Source: Actinomycetes bacterium (GTDB taxonomy: Bacteria > Actinomycetota > Thermoleophilia > Gaiellales > Gaiellaceae). Taken from it: a DNA stretch of 64,000 bases. The stretch lies in contig JAPOVR010000080.1 of the NCBI GenBank assembly GCA_026708005.1, positions 1-64,000 on the forward strand. The letters run 5' to 3'. Of this stretch, positions 58,668 through 64,000 are shown one piece after another. How positions within the stretch are numbered: the stretch's first letter is position 1; every line of letters begins with the position of its first letter. The translations under genes and the position numbers were made by a program. The notes beneath the pieces are model-generated. The model was given only the letters and a program-made list of their open reading frames with translations. It was not told the origin of the DNA and made no database searches.

Positions 58668-59110
58668 TGGACCCTCGGATCCGCGTGGCGGCGCTCCTGC
58701 GCCGCGGCGAGCAGGTGCTGCTCATCCGGCACGAGAAGAACGGCTGCGAGCACTGGCTGCTGCCGGGCGGCGGGCTCGAGGCCGGGGAGTCGCTGATCGA
58801 GGCGTTGCAGCGCGAGATCACCGAAGAGCTTGGGATCGCCGAAGACCTGCTGCTCGAGGGCCCGATCGCGCTGGCCGACTCCATCGCGCCCGCCGGGCTA
58901 CCGGCACGGCACGTCGTCCACGTCATCTTCGCAGGCCACCTCGGCGATCACTCGCTCGAGGCGATCAGCTCACAGGACGATGCCGTGCGCAACCATCGGC
59001 TCTTCGAGGCAGACGAGCTCGCCTCGATCACGCTCCACCCGCCGATCCAGCGCTTCGTGAGCCGGTGGCGTCCCGGGGATCCAGCGATCTACCTCGGCAG
59101 GCTCTGGTAG
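58667..59110 (+). CDS. NUDIX hydrolase
   Basis: 147 aa. Complete Nudix box in GGGLEAGESLIEALQREITE followed by ELGI, matching Gx5Ex7REx2EExG. LLIRHEKNGCEHWLLPGG precedes it. Hydrolyses a nucleoside-diphosphate-linked substrate; the specific one cannot be read. Coupled to dut by a 1-bp overlap, suggesting nucleotide-pool cleaning. Confidence 0.9.
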   Translation: MDPRIRVAALLRRGEQVLLIRHEKNGCEHWLLPGGGLEAGESLIEALQREITEELGIAEDLLLEGPIALADSIAPAGLPARHVVHVIFAGHLGDHSLEAISSQDDAVRNHRLFEADELASITLHPPIQRFVSRWRPGDPAIYLGRLW

Positions 59111-59152
59111 CCGCACCCGAGGCACCGCCGCGCCCCGCCGGCGCGGCGCGGC

Positions 59153-59929
59153 TCACGACATCCGGGCAGGAGACCTTCTGCGGCCGAAGCGCCTGCTGCG
59201 CGAGCGCGCGCGCTTGGCAGCGACCGCGAAGGCCAGCGCCTCGACCTCGTCACCGAGGGGATCGAGGCTGACCTCCTTGCCGGTGGCGTGCTCGAGCGCT
59301 CGGGAGAGGAGCCAGTCGGCAAGCCATGGGTTCCGCGGCAGGAGCGGGCCGTGGAGGTACGTGCCGATCGCGTTGCCGAGGCGGCAGCCCTCAAGCCCAT
59401 CGGTGCCGTTGTTGCCAAAGCCGCGCACGACCCGGCCGAGCGGCAGAGCCCCTGCCTCGAGCGTCGTGCGGCCCGCGTGGTTCTCGAAGCCGGCGATGGG
59501 CCTGGGCTGATTCTCCTCGAGGTCTGACTCGAGCAGCACGTCCCCGATCATGCGGGTCTCGCCGGCCACCGTCGAGTGGGGGAACAGCCCGACACCGGGC
59601 AGCTCGCTCCCGACGCGATCCCGGTAGAAGCGCCCAAGGAGCTGGTAGCCGCCGCAGACGGCAAGCAGCGCCGCGCCGTCCTCGACGCAGGCCCGGAGCC
59701 TCGTCGCATGCCGCGCGAGGTCGGGCGCGATCAGGCCCTGCTCGCGATCCTGGCCACCGCCGATGTAGACGAGGTCAAGGCGGGGCGGGAGCTGGCCGTC
59801 TCGTGGCACCGGGGTGTACGTCAGCTCGATGCCGCGCCAGGCAGCCCGTCGCTCGAGCACGGCCATATTGCCGCGATCGGCGTAGATGTTGAGCTGGTCC
59901 GGATACAGGTGCGCAACGGTCAGTTGCAC
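59153..59929 (-). CDS. gatD: GatD-type glutamine amidotransferase (lipid II amidation)
   Basis: 258 aa. HLYPDQLNIYADRGNMAVLE, LVYIGGGQDREQGLIAPDLA, nucleophile Cys in LLAVCGGYQLLGRF, IAGFENHAGRT and His in GTYLHGPLL, as in GatD of the MurT-GatD complex that amidates D-Glu of lipid II. The MurT partner is usually adjacent, but the neighbouring gene upstream here is a divergent sulfotransferase, so MurT must lie elsewhere. It has a basic C-terminal extension (KRARSRSRRFGRRR). Confidence 0.85.
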   Translation of the reverse strand: MQLTVAHLYPDQLNIYADRGNMAVLERRAAWRGIELTYTPVPRDGQLPPRLDLVYIGGGQDREQGLIAPDLARHATRLRACVEDGAALLAVCGGYQLLGRFYRDRVGSELPGVGLFPHSTVAGETRMIGDVLLESDLEENQPRPIAGFENHAGRTTLEAGALPLGRVVRGFGNNGTDGLEGCRLGNAIGTYLHGPLLPRNPWLADWLLSRALEHATGKEVSLDPLGDEVEALAFAVAAKRARSRSRRFGRRRSPARMS

Positions 59930-59948
59930 CGCGTGGAACGATACCCGT

Positions 59949-60785
59949 ATGCCCAGCCCCCTCGGCGCGCTGCCCCTCTACCTGCGGACGACCTGCCGAG
60001 TGCTACGCCGCGACTCCGTCTCGCTGCGCGGCGCGTTCCGCCCGCTCGAGCCACGGGTGGTGTTCGTGCTCGGCTCCCCGCGCTCTGGGACGACGTTCCT
60101 GGCCCGCGCCATCGGGTCGCTGCCCGGCTTCGTCGACCTCGGCGAGGTCGGGCCGCTGAAGGCTGCGATCCCCGACCTTACGGGCTGCGACCAGCAGCTC
60201 GCAGCGGCCCGGATCAGGCGCATCGTGGGCTGTGTCGTCCGGTTGGGGCTCGCGGGCGGCCTTCGGCCCGTCGAGCAGACGCCGGAGACCAGCTTCATCA
60301 TCCCCGCCGTGCGGGAGGCGTTCCCCGAGGCATCCTTCGTGCACATCATCCGGGATGGCCGGGACGTCGTCTGCTCGCTGCTCGAGCGCGGCTGGCTGTC
60401 GGCCGGCCGGCCGGGAGGTGATGACGTCGGCCGACGGTACGGAACGGAGGCGCGGTTCTGGGTCGAGCCCGAGCGCCGCGAGGAGTTCTCCGCTGTCAGC
60501 GACGCGCGCCGCGCCGCCTGGGCGTGGCGCCGTTACGTCGAGGCGGCCCGGTCGGGCGCCGCGCAGGCGGCTGAGGTTCGCTACGAGGCGCTCGTCGATG
60601 CTCCGGCCGCGGTAGCAGCACAGCTGTCCGATGTGCTCTCGCTTCCGCAGCCGGTCGTCGAGGGCGCGCTGGCAACCGCGCGGCCCGACTCCATCGGTCG
60701 GCACGAGCGCGAGCTCTCCCCCGGCGAGCTTCGGGACGTCCAGGTGGAATCCGGCCACCTGCTTGCGTCGCTCGGGTACGCCTGA
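59949..60785 (+). CDS. Sulfotransferase-family protein
   Basis: 278 aa from ATG 59949, 19 bp from the divergent gatD start. PAPS-binding 5' loop FVLGSPRSGTTFLARAIGSL and 3' motif VHIIRDGRDVVCSLLERGWL are clear. FVDLGEVGPLKAA holds the likely catalytic region. The acceptor (glycan, lipid or nodulation-like oligosaccharide) is unknown. The PHP phosphatase downstream hints at surface polysaccharide work. Confidence 0.85.
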   Translation: MPSPLGALPLYLRTTCRVLRRDSVSLRGAFRPLEPRVVFVLGSPRSGTTFLARAIGSLPGFVDLGEVGPLKAAIPDLTGCDQQLAAARIRRIVGCVVRLGLAGGLRPVEQTPETSFIIPAVREAFPEASFVHIIRDGRDVVCSLLERGWLSAGRPGGDDVGRRYGTEARFWVEPERREEFSAVSDARRAAWAWRRYVEAARSGAAQAAEVRYEALVDAPAAVAAQLSDVLSLPQPVVEGALATARPDSIGRHERELSPGELRDVQVESGHLLASLGYA

Positions 60786-60791
60786 TCGCGT

Positions 60792-60810
60792 CGATCCCCG
60801 CCTCGCGGGG
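60792..60810. terminator. Short GC hairpin after the sulfotransferase gene
   Basis: CCCCGC-CTC-GCGGGG is a 6-bp perfect stem 7-10 bp after the stop codon. No T-run. A weak or T-less terminator is possible. Confidence 0.3.
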
Positions 60811-60910
60811 CGCACCTCGGCGCGAGCTGCCGCACATCCGCAACCCCAAGGTGCCCATAAGGGCCTCCGGCTCTTCACGGGGGCGTCGGCGCGTCAACTA
60901 CGCTTGGTCA

Positions 60911-61648
60911 GTGAGGTTCGTCGATATCCATAGCCACGTCCTTCCCTCAGGGGATGACGGGGTCGCGTCGATCGAGGAGGGGCTCGCGCTGCTCGCCACG
61001 GCCGCGGAGCGGGGGACAGGGGTCGTCTACGCGACGCCCCACGTGTGGCCGTCTCTTGCGCTGAGCGACGCAAGGGAGGCCGCCGTGCGCTCTGCGCACG
61101 CGCGGATGGCGCCACCGGCCGCCGAGCTCGGCGTCCGGCTCGAGCTGGGGTTCGAGGTCACCCCGGCGCCGGCTCGCCTTGCCGAGGATCCCTGGCGCTA
61201 CCGGCTCGGCGCGATCGACGCAGTTCTCATCGATGCGCCGTTTCGTTGTGAAATCGAGCTCACGATGGCCTACGCCGAGTACGTCGAGGCGTCGGGGCTG
61301 GTGCCGATCATCGCCCACCCTGAGCGATCTGAGGCGCTGGCGCACTCCCCTGCGATCGCCGAGGAGCTGGACCGGCGGGGCTGGCTCATCCAGGTGAACA
61401 GCTCAAGCCTGCTGGGTTGCCATGGGGTCGAGGTCTGCACACGCGCCTGGTCGTTCCTCGGCGCCGGGCATGCAGACTTCGTCGCCTCTGACGGGCACCG
61501 CAAGTCACGGCCGCTCGTCCTTGCTGACGCCCACGCCGAGGCGCGAGCGCGTCTTGGTGAGGGGGCCGACCGGCTCTTCGACGGCAGCGCGCTTGCGTCT
61601 ATCGCGACGAGACTGCCTCGATCTCGCGCAGCGACGCGAGACGCTTGA
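60911..61648 (+). CDS. CpsB/YwqE-like PHP tyrosine phosphatase
   Basis: 245 aa from GTG 60911 ([20 protein letters not shown]). PHP metal ligands: [31 protein letters not shown] and [11 protein letters not shown]. CpsB-type enzymes dephosphorylate bacterial tyrosine kinases that control capsule synthesis. No kinase or polymerase gene is in the window. The 3' end overlaps the convergent rpoD by 50 bp. Confidence 0.85.
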   Translation: MRFVDIHSHVLPSGDDGVASIEEGLALLATAAERGTGVVYATPHVWPSLALSDAREAAVRSAHARMAPPAAELGVRLELGFEVTPAPARLAEDPWRYRLGAIDAVLIDAPFRCEIELTMAYAEYVEASGLVPIIAHPERSEALAHSPAIAEELDRRGWLIQVNSSSLLGCHGVEVCTRAWSFLGAGHADFVASDGHRKSRPLVLADAHAEARARLGEGADRLFDGSALASIATRLPRSRAATRDA

Positions 61649-62684
61649 GCGAGTCGACCTCGATCTGACGAACCCGCTCGCGCGTCATGCCGAGGCGCTT
61701 GCCGATCTGCTCGAGAGTGTGCGGCTCCGCGCCACGGAGGCCATAGCGAAGCTCGAGCACCTTGCGGTCGCGCGCCGGCAGCGCCTCGAGCGCCCGGTCG
61801 AGCGCCTCGTTGCGCAGCCGCTTCTCCGCCTGATCTTCCGGCAGCGGCTCATCGCCCGCCACCAGGTCGCCGAAGACGGCGTCCTCCTCCTCGCCGATCG
61901 GCTGATCGAGGCTGGTCGAGGCGCGCGCGGCCCCGCGAACTTCGATCGCCTGCTGGAGCGGCAGCCCGGCCTCCTCGGCGATCTCGTCGAGCGAGGGCTC
62001 GCGTGCGAGGCTCATCCACAGGCGTCGCTCCGCCTGGTGCATCTTCTGCATCCGTTCAACGACGTGCACCGGCATGCGGATCGTTCGAGCCTTGTCAGCG
62101 ACCGCTCGCTGGCAGGCCTGGCGGATCCACCAGGTCGCGTACGTCGAGAACTTCAGACCGCGCTGCCACTCGAACTTCTCGACCGCCCTGATCAGCCCGA
62201 ACATGCCCTCCTGGATTAGGTCGAGGAAGGGGAGGCCCTGGTTGCGGTAGTTCTTGGCAATCGAGACGACCAGCCGGAGGTTCGACTCGATCATCCGCCG
62301 CTTGGCGGCCATATCGCCACGCTCGATCTTCTTGGCGAGCTCAACCTCGTCGGCCGCGGTGAGGAGCGGATGCCGACCGATCTCGCGGAGGAAGAGCTGG
62401 AGCGGGTCGGTCGTGACCTCGGTTGCCGCATCCAGCGGATCGACCCACTTCGTCGGTGTGGTGGGTTCGGGCGGCTGCTCGGGTGAGGAGGGCGTCTCGA
62501 GTAGCTCGACGCCTCGTTCCTCGAGCTCGCGGACGAGCGCTTCGACATCGTGTGCCTCGAGCTCTGCCACCTCAGCGGCCTCGAGCAGGTCAGCCCGCTC
62601 GACGAAGCCCGCGACCTCCGCGGCGTCCAGCATCAGCTGGAGCTCCTCGGTTGGCACGAACTGCACGGTCGTTTCTTCAGCCAT
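61599..62684 (-). CDS. rpoD: Principal RNA polymerase sigma factor
   Basis: 361 aa. Short region 1.1-like N-terminus, then [20 protein letters not shown] (1.2), [20 protein letters not shown] (2.1), [19 protein letters not shown] (2.2), [20 protein letters not shown] (2.3-2.4), region 3, and 4.2 with [20 protein letters not shown]. Group-1 signatures are complete, so this is the housekeeping sigma or a very close paralogue. Its last 16 codons overlap the PHP gene on the other strand. Confidence 0.93.
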   Translation of the reverse strand: MAEETTVQFVPTEELQLMLDAAEVAGFVERADLLEAAEVAELEAHDVEALVRELEERGVELLETPSSPEQPPEPTTPTKWVDPLDAATEVTTDPLQLFLREIGRHPLLTAADEVELAKKIERGDMAAKRRMIESNLRLVVSIAKNYRNQGLPFLDLIQEGMFGLIRAVEKFEWQRGLKFSTYATWWIRQACQRAVADKARTIRMPVHVVERMQKMHQAERRLWMSLAREPSLDEIAEEAGLPLQQAIEVRGAARASTSLDQPIGEEEDAVFGDLVAGDEPLPEDQAEKRLRNEALDRALEALPARDRKVLELRYGLRGAEPHTLEQIGKRLGMTRERVRQIEVDSLKRLASLREIEAVSSR

Positions 62685-63107
62685 GAGCGTTCCGGTCTAT
62701 CCTTTCGGCGCGTCGCGTTGACACCGCGATGACGGCATCGCCATCTTGGCAGATTGCCGCTGTCTCCCCAGAGTGCCGCTCTCTTCCAGTCCCGAGGGGC
62801 CTTCTGGCCGTCCTCGGGGCCGCCTTGCCAGGTCCTCTCAACGGCTCACCCTCCTTGGGGTGAGCTGCTGCCGCGGGAGAGTTAGCGCACGACGGCGCAC
62901 AGTGGCGTGCATCTCTCGCGTTCGGAATGGCAGGAAGGGCCAGTCGTCCCACATGGCCGCACGATCATTGCACCTCGATGGGGGGAGTTCAAGGGCAAAC
63001 GGCAGTTGGTTGCGACAGCCCTGCCGCGGCTCGGGGAAAGGTCGCAGCCCATACGCCCGATAGAGCCGCTGGCGTCCACCATGAAGTTGGCCCGTTTCCG
63101 TTGGCAC
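62685..63107. other. rpoD upstream region
   Basis: No supportable gene in 423 bp. A perfect 8-bp hairpin (GCTCACCC / GGGTGAGC, 6-nt loop) lies at 62844-62865 and could end transcription from the right or sit in the rpoD leader. The rpoD promoter should be within the first 150 bp. The rightmost part borders the IS3 remnant. Confidence 0.4.
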
Positions 63108-63329
63108 CTAGTGGCTAGGCTGCGATGGCTTCCTTGTGGTGTCGTTGTTCATACTTGTGAGGTAATCGAGGCTTGAGTGCCGCCGCTTGGCGTTGTAGAA
63201 GCATTCGATGTTCCAGAAAAGCCTGATGCGCGCCTGCTCGCGGGTGGCGAATCGTTCGCGGCGCAGCAGCTTTTTCTCGAGGCTGGCGAGAATGTCTCGG
63301 CCGGTGATCTGCCCCCAGTGTTTGTGCCG
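63108..63329 (-). pseudogene. IS3-family transposase (OrfB), C-terminal remnant
   Basis: A 73-codon stretch with stop at 63108-63110 reads SLEKKLLRRERFATREQARI, RLFWNIECFYNAKRRHSSLD, YL: the conserved C-terminal block of IS3-group OrfB integrase-type transposases, where the last catalytic Glu normally lies just upstream. The catalytic core is missing. No intact inverted repeats were identified around it. Confidence 0.75.
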
Positions 63330-63746
63330 GGGCTTATGTTAGTGCTGTGGTGTGAGTCTTCTTCCGCCGTCATCCTCTCCACCTCGGCCATCGCGGCCAC
63401 TCCTCTCGTCGTCTCTTGGCAGGAACCGACGAGTCTGAGCGCCGCGGTGGCCGGTCCAATCCCCAGCCCCATCCGACACGCTCCCACACCAACCCACAGA
63501 ACATGACCCTTGCCCGGCCCGGAGCTTTCCGGCTGAGCAGGCCGCCTGCCCTACCCGCCCCAGGCTGCATCAAGTGTGACTTAACAGACTGAACACCCGC
63601 CAGGAGACCCGGCCTCCCTTGCCGCCCACACCAACTCCAGCGGTAAGGCCTCCCCGAAGCCATTCGGTAGACTCCTCAATAGGGTACTCGCTTGTATGTA
63701 GGTGCCCGGCCCGTGTGTGGTGAAACTAGAGAGAGGGAGGTATAGA
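63330..63746. other. Spacer between IS remnant and binding-protein gene
   Basis: 417 bp with no supportable gene. It presumably holds the promoter of the lipoprotein gene at 63747; a GAGAGGGAGG ribosome site is at 63731-63740. Part of it may be further IS-derived sequence that I cannot identify. Confidence 0.4.
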
Positions 63747-64000
63747 GTGAGTGTTGCGTGGAGGAAGGTTGGGTTTGTGGTTGCGGCCTTGGTGGCGTTG
63801 GGTTTGGCTGGCTGTGGCTCGGGGCTGAGCGAGGAGGATGTGGAGGAGCGTGCCGAGGCTCGCGCCCAGGAGATCGCCTCTCAGATGGTGGAAGAGCAGA
63901 AGATGGCGAGTGGCGACGGCATGATGATGGCGGAGAGCGGTGACAGGCTCCGGCTGGTCAGGGAGCGGGGCAAGGTCATCTGTGCTAGCCGCAACGACGT
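63747..64000 (+). CDS. Amino-acid ABC transporter binding lipoprotein (5' part)
   Basis: 84 codons before the window ends. GTG start after GAGAGGGAGG. Signal peptide with lipobox LAGC (VGFVVAALVALGLAGCGSGL), a short acidic helix (EEDVEERAEARAQEIASQMV), then GDRLRLVRERGKVICASRND, the typical opening of the mature domain of polar/general amino-acid binding proteins. Partner permease and ATPase genes would be expected to the right of the window. Confidence 0.75.
   Translation, partial: MSVAWRKVGFVVAALVALGLAGCGSGLSEEDVEERAEARAQEIASQMVEEQKMASGDGMMMAESGDRLRLVRERGKVICASRND

Noticed and set aside
1-64000. CRISPR array or rRNA genes
   Set aside because: No regularly spaced direct repeats and no rRNA-like sequence were seen on either strand.

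Overview
The window is a high-GC bacterial chromosome segment with frequent GTG and TTG starts. The gene order dtd, rimP, nusA, infB, rbfA, nrnA, truB, ribF, rpsO, pnp, M16 peptidase, dapB, dapA, rnj, ftsK, rodZ, cinA, thpR, recA, recX, rny, miaB, miaA, dapF, followed by hflX, dut, gatD and rpoD, together with RNase Y plus RNase J, points to Actinomycetota, most likely a Thermoleophilia/Gaiellales-like lineage. This assignment comes from gene content and order only.

The left 22.7 kb is accessory and partly decayed. Positions 1-2031 hold a broken phage head cassette (prohead protease, connector, portal). Positions 2102-3981 hold an intact proline-rich lipoprotein and a frameshifted one. From 13056 down to 4250 the minus strand carries an intact co-directional block: a STAS / response-regulator-PP2C / anti-sigma-type ATPase / ligand-binding protein / histidine kinase signalling set (four of the five genes joined by 4-bp ATGA overlaps), then circularly permuted ATP-grasp, alpha-E and transglutaminase-like proteins. 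Next come an amtB-glnK remnant, a Baeyer-Villiger-type monooxygenase, a frameshifted amidase and an MMPL transporter fragment.

Positions 17980-22743 are bounded by a 19/20-matched 20-bp inverted repeat and look like one mobile unit of about 4.8 kb. It contains an ISXO2/IS1595-like transposase remnant beside the left end, a lower-GC PIN (DUF4411) / XRE-ImmA gene pair, a small membrane protein, a winged-helix-like protein, a large cruciform repeat, a tRNA-like fold, a frameshifted DDE transposase and two phage-like small genes.

From 23.2 to 62.7 kb the window is conserved housekeeping sequence: translation and transcription (rimP-nusA-infB-rbfA-truB-rpsO), RNA decay (pnp, rnj, rny, nrnA, thpR), cell division and envelope (ftsK, rodZ, gatD), recombination (recA, recX), tRNA modification (miaB, miaA), nucleotide hygiene (dut, NUDIX) and the succinylase branch of diaminopimelate synthesis (dapA, dapB, dapD, dapC, dapE, dapF). 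A small-gene island at 43.25-44.30 kb interrupts this core between ftsK and rodZ. After rpoD there is an IS3-family remnant and the 5' end of an amino-acid-binding lipoprotein gene running off the window.
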